Counted from the first letter of the stretch, positions 40,904 to 50,193 are shown. The stretch: 64,000 bases of DNA from Salinisphaera hydrothermalis (GCF_040361195.1 NZ_APNE01000001.1); one strand, 5' to 3'. Notes: generated by a model from the letters alone, not told the origin. Made by a program: numbers and translations.

Positions 40904-41880
40904 GGCCCGGCCGTTTCGGCGTCGGGGCCCGGCGATGCGCCGGGCGGCGAGCTCTGCGGTGGTTTGCCGGGGCGCTTGGCATCAGCTTGCTCGCCGCCGC
41001 GATCCCCGTACTGGCCGCCGATGCGACGAGCGGCCCGTCCGCCGGGTCGACGCCGCGCCTGGCGACAGTGGACTGGGGGCTCGCTCAGGATCTGATCGCC
41101 ATGGGGGTGACGCCTTTGGCCGTTGGCCAGACGAGCGGCTACGAGACCTGGGTTGGCCAGCCGAAACTGCCGCCGGGCACGCATAACCTCGGGCTGCGTT
41201 CGCAGCCGAACCTCGAGCTGTTGTCCCAGCTCGATCCCGACCGGATCCTGATCACCGGGATGTATGCGGCGCTCAAGCCGAAGCTGTCGGCGGTGGCGTC
41301 GGTGACCACGGTCGATGTCTACTTCACGCCCGGCCCGGTCTGGGACAAAACCGTGGCCGCGGCGAAAAAGCTGGGGCGCATCACGCATCGCCCACAGGCG
41401 GCCCAGGCGCTGATTCAGCGGACAGAGGAGGCCGTTCGCCATGCCGCCCAGCGCCTGCCGGATGATGTGGCGCCGTTGCTGATCATCCAGTTTTCCGACG
41501 CCCAGCACGTCTATGTGTTCGGCCAAGGCAGCCTGATCGGCGCGACCCTGCAGCGTATGGGGCTGACGAATGCCTGGCATGGCGAGACCTCTCGCTGGGG
41601 CTCGGCCCAGGTCCCGTTGTCGCGTCTGGCCTCAGTTCAGGCCGGCCGGGTGGTGGTGATGGGGCCGATACCGGTCGGATTGCGCCAACGACTGGCCCAT
41701 AACCGGCTGTGGCAAAGCCTCGCCACCGTGCGTAACGCGCCGGTGGTTTATATCCCAGGCGTCTGGAGCTTCGGCGGTCTGCCCTCGGCCAGTCGCTTCG
41801 CGCGTCTGGTAACCGCGGCATTGCGCTCGGCGCCGGCCAGCGGCCCGGGGTGGCCGGAACAGACCGAGAGTTCGTCGTGA
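40900..41880 (+). CDS. fhuD: Iron-siderophore ABC importer, periplasmic binding protein
   Basis: The GTG at 40900 overlaps the fhuC stop by four bases. The 326-residue protein has an Arg-rich start then a hydrophobic signal segment ending VLAAD. It is a class III (FhuD-type) binding protein: TVDWGLAQDLIAMGVTPLAV, LGLRSQPNLELLSQLDPDRI and the long linking helix region around YFTPGPVWDKTVAAAKKLG. It delivers the ferric siderophore to FhuB. The stop overlaps the fhuB GTG, so all three genes are coupled. Confidence 0.9.
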   Translation: MRPGRFGVGARRCAGRRALRWFAGALGISLLAAAIPVLAADATSGPSAGSTPRLATVDWGLAQDLIAMGVTPLAVGQTSGYETWVGQPKLPPGTHNLGLRSQPNLELLSQLDPDRILITGMYAALKPKLSAVASVTTVDVYFTPGPVWDKTVAAAKKLGRITHRPQAAQALIQRTEEAVRHAAQRLPDDVAPLLIIQFSDAQHVYVFGQGSLIGATLQRMGLTNAWHGETSRWGSAQVPLSRLASVQAGRVVVMGPIPVGLRQRLAHNRLWQSLATVRNAPVVYIPGVWSFGGLPSASRFARLVTAALRSAPASGPGWPEQTESSS

Positions 41881-43856
41881 ACGCCGGCACGCTCGTTACG
41901 CCGGCGCGATTGTGCGGCACGATCGCGCTGATCGTGATCGGGCTGGCCGTGGCCGCCTTGCATGCCGTGGCCGGTAGCGACGGTTTCGGCGTATTGACGA
42001 GCCGCGCGGGCCACGATGTTCAACAGATTCTGGTGCACTACAGCTGGCTGCCGCGGCTAACCGTCTCGCTGATCGGCGGGGCGGGGCTGGCACTCGCGGG
42101 CGTGCTCATGCAGCAGACGCTGCGCAATCCGCTCGCGTCGCCGACGACACTCGGCGTAGCCACCGGGGCCCAGGTCGCGTTGCTCGCGGCGACGCTGTTC
42201 GCGCCCTGGCTGCTGGGCTACGGGCGCAGTGCGATCGCGTTCGCCGGCGGCGCGCTCGCGGTGGCGCTGGTCTTCGCGCTGGCCTGGCGGCGCGGGCTGG
42301 CGCCGACCGTGCTGGTGCTGGCCGGGCTGGTGGTCAATCTCTATCTCGGGGCGGTTTCGCTGGCGCTGATCCTGCTCAATCAGGAAAAACTGCACGGTCT
42401 GATGATCTGGGGTGCGGGCTCGCTGGCGCAAGACAACTGGGCCGACGTGATCGACCTGGCGCCGCGGCTGGCGATCACCGGTATCGGTGCGGTGGTGCTG
42501 GCGCGCGCGCTCGCGTTGCTCGACCTCGACGAGCTCAACGCCCGCAATCTTGGCGTGTCGCTGGCCTGGCTACGGCTGGCGAGTCTCGGCCTCGGTGTGT
42601 TCATCACGGCCAGCATCGTGTCGGATCTGGGGGTGATCGGTTTCATCGGCCTGGCCGCGCCGGCCGTGGTGCGCCTCGCCGGCGCGCGTACGCTCGGCGC
42701 CCGACTGCTCTGGGCGCCTGTGTTCGGTGCGTTGCTGCTCGCGGCGACCGATCTGCTGTTACAGCTGATCAGCGGCAGCAACGCCGCCCTGATCCCGACC
42801 GGCGCGACCACCGCCGCCCTCGGCGCGCCGTTGTTGTTGTGGCTCGTGCCCCGGCTGTCGGCCGCGCGCAGCGCGCCACGCCCGACCGCGCCGCCGCCGA
42901 TCCCGCGCCGCGCCGCGCCCTGGCGTCTCATCGGCGGCGGCATGCTCGCGCTGGCCGGGATGATCATTGTGGCGTTGTTTGCCGGGCGCGGGCTGCACGG
43001 CTGGAACGCGCCGTTCGCCTTGCCCTGGTCGGAAACCGGCGTCTGGCGGGCGCCGCGCGTGTTGGCTGCCGGTGCGGCCGGTGCGCTGTTGGCCCTGGCC
43101 GGCACTATTATCCAGCGGGTCTCCGGCAACCCGATGGCCAGCCCCGAAGTGCTCGGGGTGAGCGCGGGCACCGGCATGGGGTTGTTGGCCCTGATCTGGT
43201 TCGTGCCGGGCGCCAGCACGCCGGCGCTGCTCGGCGCCGGCACGGCCGGCGCGCTGGCGACGCTGGTCGTGCTGATTGCGATCAACGCCCGCTCGCGCTT
43301 CGAGCCCGAGCAGCTGCTGCTGACCGGCATCGCCGTGATGTTCGCCTTCGACGCGATCCAGCGCATCGTGCTGGCCGGCAACGATCCGCGCACGCAGTCC
43401 ATGCTGGCCTGGGTATCGGGTTCGACCTACTTCGTCACCATGCATACCGCCGTGCTTATTACCGCCGTGGGCGCGGTGTTGGTTGCGCTCGCCTGGCCGC
43501 TGGGGCGCTGGCTGGATGTACTGCCGCTCGGCGAATCGGTCTCGCGCGCGCTCGGCCTGCACGTCACGATTAGCCGGTTGGCGCTGCTGGCCCTGGTGGC
43601 GGTGCTTACGGCGGCGGCGACGCTGATCGTCGGTCCATTGTCGTTCGTGGGCCTGCTGGCGCCGCATCTGGCGCGGCTCTCCGGATTGGCGCGGGCCCGC
43701 ACGCAGATGGCCGGCGCCATGGTGTTCGGCGCGCTGCTGATGATCGCCGCGGACTGGGTCGGCCGCGAGATTCTGTTCCCGGTGGAGCTGCCGGCCGGGC
43801 TGGTGGCCACGCTGATCGGCGGCAGTTATTTCATGTGGCGGCTGCGTCGGATATAG
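41877..43856 (+). CDS. fhuB: Iron-siderophore ABC importer, fused double permease
   Basis: The GTG at 41877 in the GTGA overlap with fhuD is the likely start, giving 659 residues; a GTG at 41850 lies inside fhuD. Two FecCD-type halves are fused head to tail: half one includes LPRLTVSLIGGAGLALAGVL and GFIGLAAPAVVRLAG, half two includes APRVLAAGAAGALLALAG and SFVGLLAPHLARLSG. About 18-20 helices are expected. This fused layout is typical of FhuB, unlike two-gene FecC/FecD systems, and supports a hydroxamate-type transporter. Confidence 0.93.
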   Translation: MNAGTLVTPARLCGTIALIVIGLAVAALHAVAGSDGFGVLTSRAGHDVQQILVHYSWLPRLTVSLIGGAGLALAGVLMQQTLRNPLASPTTLGVATGAQVALLAATLFAPWLLGYGRSAIAFAGGALAVALVFALAWRRGLAPTVLVLAGLVVNLYLGAVSLALILLNQEKLHGLMIWGAGSLAQDNWADVIDLAPRLAITGIGAVVLARALALLDLDELNARNLGVSLAWLRLASLGLGVFITASIVSDLGVIGFIGLAAPAVVRLAGARTLGARLLWAPVFGALLLAATDLLLQLISGSNAALIPTGATTAALGAPLLLWLVPRLSAARSAPRPTAPPPIPRRAAPWRLIGGGMLALAGMIIVALFAGRGLHGWNAPFALPWSETGVWRAPRVLAAGAAGALLALAGTIIQRVSGNPMASPEVLGVSAGTGMGLLALIWFVPGASTPALLGAGTAGALATLVVLIAINARSRFEPEQLLLTGIAVMFAFDAIQRIVLAGNDPRTQSMLAWVSGSTYFVTMHTAVLITAVGAVLVALAWPLGRWLDVLPLGESVSRALGLHVTISRLALLALVAVLTAAATLIVGPLSFVGLLAPHLARLSGLARARTQMAGAMVFGALLMIAADWVGREILFPVELPAGLVATLIGGSYFMWRLRRI

Positions 43857-43875
43857 GGCCTTCCCTGGGACCCGG

Positions 43876-44634
43876 TCAGCGCCGGCGAAAGCAATGGATG
43901 TGGCCGGAAAAACGCAGCGTCCGGGGCTCGCCGACGAAGAAATCGTCCACCGAGTCGCGAATCCAGGCCGCGATCGTGTCGAAGGTCTCGCCACGCGCCG
44001 TAGCGGCGATGGCGTTGCTCTGGCTGGTGAGATAAGCCACGAAATCTTCGCGCGTCATGATCAGGTCGTGGGCGAACGATTCACGGTGTTGTAGCGCCAG
44101 CCGGGCGCGAGCGGCCTGTTTGTGACTGATTTCGCCGCCCGCCCGCGGTGGCCGCGGGTAGCGTGCGTAGTAGGCCTGCACCCAGTCGCCGAATCGAGGC
44201 TGGCCGACCATCTCGCCGCGAAAACCGCTGTCGTAGATCACGAGATGCCCGCCTGGCCTGAGCACGCGGCTCGCCTCGGCCAGAAATCGGCGGCGATCGA
44301 ACCAGTGCAGGGCCAGGGCCACGTTGACCAGCTCGAAGCGGGCGTCGGCAAACGGCAGGGCTTCGGCACGAGCCGCCGCGTAGCCGGTGCCTGCCAGGGA
44401 CGGCGCGGCGGCCAGCATGCCGGGCGCGGCATCGACGCCGATGACGTGCTTGGCCAGAGCGCGCAGCGCGCGCGTCGACTGGCCGGTGCCGCAGGCAATA
44501 TCCAGCGCCCGGTCGAGCGGGCCGTCGGGGGCGACCCGCCGGCCAACGCGCTCGATCACGCGGGCATGGAAATCCGGACGGCCGGCGGCATAGCGCTCGG
44601 CCGCCCCGGGGCAATCGAACGGGTTGTCGTTCAC
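43876..44634 (-). CDS. Class I SAM-dependent methyltransferase
   Basis: A 252-residue protein with motif I ALDIACGTGQSTRAL (43-57), VIGVDAAPGM for motif post I, and FELVNVALALHWFD at motif II. It is like small UbiE/Tam-type methyltransferases that act on small molecules. Its start overlaps the stop of the ABC exporter gene (ATGA), so it belongs to the fhuF-exporter unit and may modify the exported compound or a siderophore. The substrate is not readable from sequence. Confidence 0.85.
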   Translation of the reverse strand: MNDNPFDCPGAAERYAAGRPDFHARVIERVGRRVAPDGPLDRALDIACGTGQSTRALRALAKHVIGVDAAPGMLAAAPSLAGTGYAAARAEALPFADARFELVNVALALHWFDRRRFLAEASRVLRPGGHLVIYDSGFRGEMVGQPRFGDWVQAYYARYPRPPRAGGEISHKQAARARLALQHRESFAHDLIMTREDFVAYLTSQSNAIAATARGETFDTIAAWIRDSVDDFFVGEPRTLRFSGHIHCFRRR

Positions 44635-46298
44635 GTGCCGTGCGCGGTGCGATCGATACGGGCCACGGCATCGCGGCTCGCCGCGTCACGTTCCGGCCCG
44701 GTGAGTTCGATGAGCTGCCCGGCGCGCATCTCCAGCAGGCGATCGGCGGCGGCGAAATAAGTGTCGTCGTGGCTGATCGCAACCACGGTATGACCCATGT
44801 CGCGAAACGCCGGCAGCAACTCGTGGTAGAACACGCGCCGAAAGATCGGGTCCTGGTCGGCGGCCCATTCGTCGAGCAGCAGAATGTCGCGCCGTTCGGC
44901 CAGCGCAACCAGCATGGCGACGCGCTTGCGCTGGCCTTGCGAGAGCTGGGTGTCGAGCAGCCGTGCGCCCTCGCGCGAGAGCTTGCCATCGAGCTGCAGC
45001 CGGCGGCACCAGCGTTCGATGAAAGCCTCGTCGGCGTGCGTGCCGTCCGCGCCGAGCAGGCGATCGAACAGATAAAAATCGGTGAACACCGACGAGAACA
45101 GGCGCCGCAGACGAGCACGGTCCGCGGTGACGTCGTCGCCGTCGATCGTCAGGCGTCCGCTACTGGGGGCCGACAGGCCGCACAGCAGCCGGGCGAAGGT
45201 GGTCTTTCCGGAGCCGTTGCCGCCGATGATGAACACCAGTTCGCCGCGCTTGAGCGTGAAGTCGATCGGTCCGATGGCAAACCCGGGGCCATCGGTCTTG
45301 TTATAGGCAAAACACGCGTTCTCGGCGCGGATCGCTTGCCACGCCGATTCGGCGGGCGCGGTATCGAATGCCGCGCGATAGGGGGCGAGATCCAGCGCGG
45401 CCAGCTTGTTGAAGGCGACCTGGGCATTGAGCAGCGTTGGCAGCGCGCCGACGGCGCCGATCATGGGTGTACGCAGGAACAGCAGCGTGAGGGCATAGGT
45501 GGCGGCCGTGGCGGTATCCGCCCAGGCCAGTGTGTTGGCGAGAAAGAACACCAGCCCGATCGCGCCGAGCATCATGATGTTGGCCCAGTTGTTGGCCGAT
45601 AGATGGAACGTGTCCGCGCGGATGATGTGGCGCCGATAGCGTTTGGCGTTGTCGGTATAGCGGGTCTGGTAGAGCTCGCGGGCCCGGGCCCGGTTGAGCG
45701 CGAGCTCCTTGCGACCATGAATGACCGTTTCATAGTCCGCGTATAGCGCGTCCTCGGCTTCGCGGACTTCGGTCAAGTGGGCATAGACACGCTGGATCAG
45801 CCAGTTGCCGATCATCAATGTCACCGCGATCCAGGCCGCGGTCACCATCAGCAGCGGCAGCGACAGCCAGCCGAGATAGGCCGCGCAGGCCAAGGTGAGG
45901 ACGAGCCCCTGCACCAGCTCGGGCAGGCGAACGAACGCGATGGTGACGTTGCGGATATCGGCCGAGAGACTGGCGATCAGCGCGGCGCTGCCAATGGCCT
46001 CCTGGCGCCCGATATCGGTGTCGAGAATGCGCTTGACCAGCTGCGAGCGCAGAGCGAAGACGAAATGATGCCCGAGCGTGGTCAACCCGAGCTGGGCCAC
46101 CAGTGCGATCACCAGCAGTAGCCCGATCAGGCCGAAGAATTCCGGCAGGGCCGAGAGCGCGGCATCCTGATGGGCGATCAGGCGCTGATTGATGAAGGCG
46201 ATCACGCCCACGCCGAGCCCGGCGTTGGCCAGACTCGCCAGCATCACGCCGCAAAACGGCAGGCGATAGTCGCGAACGATCAGGCGGATCAGGTCCAT
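44631..46298 (-). CDS. Cyclic peptide/siderophore ABC exporter (PvdE/SyrD family), fused permease-ATPase
   Basis: The start at 46298 (MDLIRLIVRDYR) gives 555 residues, normal for the family; an upstream open frame overlaps fhuF. Six membrane helices (about 12-280) are followed by an ABC domain: Walker A GGNGSGKTT at 359-367, variant signature LSQGQRKR at 452-459, and ILLLDEWAADQDPIFR at 472-487, the hallmark of PvdE/SyrD exporters. Relatives move peptide siderophore precursors or lipopeptides to the periplasm. No peptide synthetase gene is in this window. It sits between fhuF and the methyltransferase, so a role in siderophore recycling or export is likely but unproven. Confidence 0.88.
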   Translation of the reverse strand: MDLIRLIVRDYRLPFCGVMLASLANAGLGVGVIAFINQRLIAHQDAALSALPEFFGLIGLLLVIALVAQLGLTTLGHHFVFALRSQLVKRILDTDIGRQEAIGSAALIASLSADIRNVTIAFVRLPELVQGLVLTLACAAYLGWLSLPLLMVTAAWIAVTLMIGNWLIQRVYAHLTEVREAEDALYADYETVIHGRKELALNRARARELYQTRYTDNAKRYRRHIIRADTFHLSANNWANIMMLGAIGLVFFLANTLAWADTATAATYALTLLFLRTPMIGAVGALPTLLNAQVAFNKLAALDLAPYRAAFDTAPAESAWQAIRAENACFAYNKTDGPGFAIGPIDFTLKRGELVFIIGGNGSGKTTFARLLCGLSAPSSGRLTIDGDDVTADRARLRRLFSSVFTDFYLFDRLLGADGTHADEAFIERWCRRLQLDGKLSREGARLLDTQLSQGQRKRVAMLVALAERRDILLLDEWAADQDPIFRRVFYHELLPAFRDMGHTVVAISHDDTYFAAADRLLEMRAGQLIELTGPERDAASRDAVARIDRTAHGT

Positions 46299-46356
46299 GG
46301 GCGGGTCGGCGTCTTGTCGGCGGAACAGGCAAGCCGGCCGGCGGCCGGCCCGGCGC

Positions 46357-47130
46357 TCAGGATACGCGCTCGGGGGCGGCTTCGCCGGCCGGGTTCGGTG
46401 GGCTCGGATAGGTGATCGCCCGCGGGCAGTTCGCGCACAGACCCAGGCTCGGGTCGAGATCGCGCACGCAACACAGGCGACGACATTCACGCGTGGGCTC
46501 GCCGTTGCCGTCGCGCGCGCCGGGTTCGAGCGTTTTGAACGGGGCGTGAAAAGGATTGGCGCCGCCGTCGGGTCGACGCGGGGCATCCATCAGCGCCCGG
46601 GCGGGTGCCAATCGTCGAGCCGGCAGGTGGCCCTGCTCGGCGAGCTGATCCAGCGCCCAGGCGTAATACATGGCCGCGTTGGAGCCGAATACACGCGGCG
46701 ACAATCGGTATTCGCCCACGAGGGCCGCGGTGACCGGCGTCATCACGTCGTCGACCAGCGAGCGAATATCGCCGTCGGCGGGCCGCGTGCCGAGCGGGTC
46801 CTGATCGAACACGAAGCGGTCGACGGTGCCGTCGGGATGGCAGTACGCCTGCCAGTGGGCCGGGGCAAGATCGAGCGCGCGGCGCGTGCTGCACTGAATC
46901 ACCACCAGCGGAATAATCAGGCGTGCGAAGAAGAACTTCGACCATTCGGTGGCTGCGGCGCGGCGATCGTCGATCGCGCGCGAGTTCGCATAACGGCGGA
47001 CCAGATCGTCGAGCGCGCTCCCGTCCACCATGGCGCGTCCGTCGATCACTGGGCCGTGGTCGTCGGGTGCGGTGTCAGACAGCGCATTGGCGGCGAATTC
47101 GAGCCGGTCGTGAAAGAAACGCGCGTACAT
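46357..47130 (-). CDS. fhuF: Siderophore-iron reductase, FhuF family
   Basis: I place the start at the ATG at 47130, which follows AAGG at good spacing and gives 257 residues, the normal FhuF length. A GTG at 47262 would add 44 unlike residues and swallow a Fur-like box. The C-terminal CC-x10-C-x2-C (Cys220, 221, 232, 235) is the unusual 2Fe-2S ligand set of FhuF. It reduces ferric hydroxamates in the cytoplasm to release iron. It begins the minus-strand unit with the PvdE-like exporter and methyltransferase. Confidence 0.9.
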   Translation of the reverse strand: MYARFFHDRLEFAANALSDTAPDDHGPVIDGRAMVDGSALDDLVRRYANSRAIDDRRAAATEWSKFFFARLIIPLVVIQCSTRRALDLAPAHWQAYCHPDGTVDRFVFDQDPLGTRPADGDIRSLVDDVMTPVTAALVGEYRLSPRVFGSNAAMYYAWALDQLAEQGHLPARRLAPARALMDAPRRPDGGANPFHAPFKTLEPGARDGNGEPTRECRRLCCVRDLDPSLGLCANCPRAITYPSPPNPAGEAAPERVS

Positions 47131-47154
47131 GCCGCCTTGATGGGTCGCGTGAAT

Positions 47155-47173
47155 GCGAATGGTTATCGATACG
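47155..47173. promoter_or_regulatory. Fur-like box upstream of fhuF
   Basis: GCGAATGGTTATCGATACG matches the 19-bp Fur consensus at about 11 positions, including AATG-TTATC. It lies 25 bp before the ATG at 47130, where it would block transcription of fhuF and the exporter gene. Confidence 0.5.
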
Positions 47174-47253
47174 GTAACGCGGGCCGCGGTCCGAGGAAAG
47201 CGCGAAGTCCCGCGGGGCTCGGCTGGATCGAGGCCGGCCAACGCTTGTCGCAA

Positions 47254-47277
47254 TTCTGACACGGCTTCTTGTCAGAA
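47254..47277. promoter_or_regulatory. Perfect inverted repeat upstream of the monooxygenase gene
   Basis: TTCTGACA and TGTCAGAA are perfect 8-bp arms separated by CGGCTTCT. It lies 73 bp before the monooxygenase ATG at 47350, in the divergent fhuF/monooxygenase region. Spacing of 16 bp between arm centres suits a dimeric repressor or activator. No regulator gene is adjacent. Confidence 0.45.
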
Positions 47278-47349
47278 ATGCCGCGCGTTGCTATGTTGCC
47301 GCCATGGCCGTGTACCGCGCGGCGCCCATTCCTAGTCACGGAGGCCGTC

Positions 47350-48897
47350 ATGGCCGCGATCAGCCTGCTATCCCAGTTCAATCCGCTGGCGAATCGGACC
47401 ATCGACACCGATATGGATATCGCCATCGTCGGGGCCGGTTTTTCCGGACTGGGCATGGCGATTCAGCTCAAGGAAGCCGGGGTCGAGAATTTCACCCTGA
47501 TCGAGCGCGGCGACGAAGTGGGTGGCACCTGGCGCGATAATCATTATCCCGGCGCGGCCTGCGACGTAGCCTCGCATCTGTATTCGTTCTCGTTCGAGCA
47601 GAACCCGAACTGGTCGCGGGCCTTCGGCCAGCAGCCCGAGATCTTCGATTACATCAAGCGCGTCGCGGCCAAGTACGATCTTTATCGTCATATCCGCTTC
47701 AATACGGCGATCCGTGAAGCGCGTTTCGACGAGGACGCCGGCATCTGGCATGCGACCACCGATGGCGGTGAAGAGATCACCGCTCGTGTGATGATCTCGG
47801 CGGTCGGCGCCCTGTCCGATCCGGCCTATCCGAAGATCGAGGGGCTGGAGCACTTCCGCGGCAAGCTCATGCACACCGCGCAGTGGGACGACGATTACGA
47901 TCTCACCGGCAAGCGCGTGGCGGTGATCGGCTCGGGCGCTTCGGCGATCCAGGTCGTGCCCGAGATTCAGAAACAGGCCGGGCAGATGACAGTGTTCCAG
48001 CGCACGCCGAGCTGGATCATGCCCAAGCCGGATCGGCCGATTCCGGAAAAAGAGCAGTCCGAATATCGCGAGTCGCCGTTCAAGCTGTCCAAGCGGCGCT
48101 ATCGCATCTACTGGATGAGCGAGCTGTTCGCGCCGTTCATCATTTCCGATCGCCCGTTCTTCAAGAAGCGGGCTGCGCAGATCGCGAAAAGCCATATCCG
48201 CAAGCAGGTCGCCGATCCGGCGCTACGCGAGACCGTGACCCCGGACTATGCGATTGGCTGCAAGCGCATCCTGATTTCCAACGACTGGTACCCGGCGATC
48301 CAGGCCGACAACGCCGAGCTGATTGCCGACGGGCCGGCACGCATTACCGAACACAGCATCATTACGAAAGACGGCCGCGAGATCGAGGTCGATGCGATCG
48401 TCTGTGCCACCGGGTTCAAGGTGCCGTCCCGGGCCGCGCCGTTTCCGGTGAAGGGGCTGGGTGGCAACGACCTGAATGCGGCCTGGGCCGACGGGGCGGA
48501 AGCGTACAAGGGCGTGACCGTGTCGGGCTTTCCCAATCTGTTTTTCCTGATGGGGCCGAACACCGGCCCGAGTCATACCTCGGTGCTCGCCTTTACCGAA
48601 ATGCAGATGGAATACATCGCCAAGGCCATCGGCCACATGGCCCGCCACGATCTGAAGTGGATGACGGTGAAGAAATCGGTTCAGGACCGCTTTAACCGCG
48701 GTATCCAGAAGCGCATGAAACACACCTCGTGGACTTCGGGGTGCAACAGCTGGTATCTCACCGACTCCGGCAAGAACACAACGCTCTACCCCGGCTTCAA
48801 CTGGGAGTATCGGATGCGGTTGTGGCTGTTCCGGCCGAGCGAGTACGAATCCGCGCCCATGCGGCGCGGCGCGGAGTCGTCGCGCGCCGCGGCCTGA
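47350..48897 (+). CDS. Flavin-dependent monooxygenase, Baeyer-Villiger type
   Basis: GGAGG five bases before the ATG at 47350 fixes the start; the frame is open further upstream but without a ribosome site. The 515-residue protein has FAD loop GAGFSG at 28-33, the second NADPH loop GSGASA at 194-199 and between them FRGKLMHTAQW at 169-179, the FxGxxxHxxxW fingerprint of type I Baeyer-Villiger monooxygenases. It inserts oxygen into ketones to make esters or lactones, with NADPH. It stands alone; no esterase is adjacent. Substrate is unknown. Confidence 0.9.
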   Translation: MAAISLLSQFNPLANRTIDTDMDIAIVGAGFSGLGMAIQLKEAGVENFTLIERGDEVGGTWRDNHYPGAACDVASHLYSFSFEQNPNWSRAFGQQPEIFDYIKRVAAKYDLYRHIRFNTAIREARFDEDAGIWHATTDGGEEITARVMISAVGALSDPAYPKIEGLEHFRGKLMHTAQWDDDYDLTGKRVAVIGSGASAIQVVPEIQKQAGQMTVFQRTPSWIMPKPDRPIPEKEQSEYRESPFKLSKRRYRIYWMSELFAPFIISDRPFFKKRAAQIAKSHIRKQVADPALRETVTPDYAIGCKRILISNDWYPAIQADNAELIADGPARITEHSIITKDGREIEVDAIVCATGFKVPSRAAPFPVKGLGGNDLNAAWADGAEAYKGVTVSGFPNLFFLMGPNTGPSHTSVLAFTEMQMEYIAKAIGHMARHDLKWMTVKKSVQDRFNRGIQKRMKHTSWTSGCNSWYLTDSGKNTTLYPGFNWEYRMRLWLFRPSEYESAPMRRGAESSRAAA

Positions 48898-48918
48898 TCA
48901 GCGCGGCGCAAACAGACC

Positions 48919-50193
48919 CTAGTTGTGGCGGTAAGTAATGCGATAGATCGTGCTGCCTTGATCATCGCTCACATACAGTGCGCCCTTGGGCCCGACGGCG
49001 AGACCGGCGGGCCGGTGGGCGGCGCTGCCCGGCGAGCGCACGATTTTCTCGCCGGTAAAGCCGGTTGGGCCCGCGAAGGTCTGGTATGACGCCGTTGGCT
49101 GGCCGCCGTCGAACGGCTGGTAAATCACCCGGAAGCCTTGTTGTGGTTCGGGTGAGCGGTCCCAGGAGCCGTGAAACGCGATGAACGCGCCACCTCGATA
49201 AGCTTTCGGAAACATCTTGGCATGGTAGAAGACCACGGCCATGGGGGCCCAATGGGCCGGGTAAGCCGTCATCGGCGCATCCTTGTACTTGGCGCAGCGC
49301 CCGACTTTTTGGCCGTCGCCGCCGTACTCCGGATTCAGGCGTCGCAGACGCGCCTCGCCGTCGTAGTAGCAATAGGGCCAGCCGAAATCACTGCCCTGTT
49401 TGACGTTCAGGAGAGCCTCGGCTGGCAGGTTTACGCTTTGTTCGGTCGAGAATATCTTGGGCCAGAGCGACGCCAGTTGATCCCGGCCCATCTGGGCGCC
49501 GATCAGCCGGCCGCTCGGCGCATCCCAGGTGAGCGCGAACATATTGCGAATACCCGTGGCATAGCGCGCCTGCGGGGTGAACTTCTGGTTCGGTTTATCG
49601 GCGACGAAACGCCAGATGCCGCCATGTGTCTTGAGTAGCGGGCACGGATCCTGCCCGGGCGAACCCGGCTTACGATCGTCTTCCTGGCAAGCGTTCGAGG
49701 GCGCGCCGATCGAGACATACAGATGATCGCTATCGTCGACGGCCAGCCCGCGCGCGCTGTGGGCGTCCTGCTCGGGCAGATCGGTGACGATGAGTTCGCC
49801 GTCGCCCGGCGGTACGGCGGCTTCGCCGAGTTTATAGCGCCGTACGCTATCGGCGGAGGCGGCGTACAACCAGCCGTCATGGATCACCAGGCCGGTGGCG
49901 CCACCGCGGCCGAACAACTGGCGCTTGTCGGCAACGCCGTCACCGTTGCTGTCGGTCAGGGCCATCAGGTCGTGCTTACCATCGCCGCGGTTGAGGTTGG
50001 CGTAGACCGTGCCGTTCGCGGCCACGGCAATATGCCGCGGCTGGCGCGCGTTCTTGGCGAAAACCGTGGCACAGAAATGCGGTGGCAGATCGAGACCGGC
50101 TGTCTTGCAGGCTGCGGCCGCACTACCCGAGCCGGCCAGTGCCAACAACGCGAGCGGCGTGCCCAGTAGCGGGATATTCGATCGACGACTCAT
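48919..50193 (-). CDS. Sorbosone dehydrogenase-like PQQ glucose dehydrogenase family protein, exported
   Basis: The ATG at 50193 starts a signal peptide (LLGTPLALLALAGSGSAAA), giving 424 residues; a TTG six codons upstream is less likely. The six-bladed propeller text is clear: RHIAVAANGTVYANL, ARGLAVDDSDHLYVSIGAPSN, YATGIRNMFALTW, GSDFGWPYCYY, FIAFHGSWDRS and RPAGLAVGPKGALYVSDD. These match L-sorbosone dehydrogenases and soluble aldose dehydrogenases using PQQ. It would oxidise a sugar in the periplasm. No pqq synthesis genes are in this window, so the cofactor must come from elsewhere. Confidence 0.85.
   Translation of the reverse strand: MSRRSNIPLLGTPLALLALAGSGSAAAACKTAGLDLPPHFCATVFAKNARQPRHIAVAANGTVYANLNRGDGKHDLMALTDSNGDGVADKRQLFGRGGATGLVIHDGWLYAASADSVRRYKLGEAAVPPGDGELIVTDLPEQDAHSARGLAVDDSDHLYVSIGAPSNACQEDDRKPGSPGQDPCPLLKTHGGIWRFVADKPNQKFTPQARYATGIRNMFALTWDAPSGRLIGAQMGRDQLASLWPKIFSTEQSVNLPAEALLNVKQGSDFGWPYCYYDGEARLRRLNPEYGGDGQKVGRCAKYKDAPMTAYPAHWAPMAVVFYHAKMFPKAYRGGAFIAFHGSWDRSPEPQQGFRVIYQPFDGGQPTASYQTFAGPTGFTGEKIVRSPGSAAHRPAGLAVGPKGALYVSDDQGSTIYRITYRHN

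Noticed and set aside
42759..43994. Minus-strand open frame of 411 codons antisense to fhuB
   Set aside because: High-GC antisense shadow rich in Gly, Arg, His and Gln; fhuB is certain on the other strand.
44081..45118. Minus-strand open frame of 345 codons overlapping the exporter and methyltransferase
   Set aside because: It is another frame of the exporter and methyltransferase genes; composition is Arg/Ala-rich with no domain.
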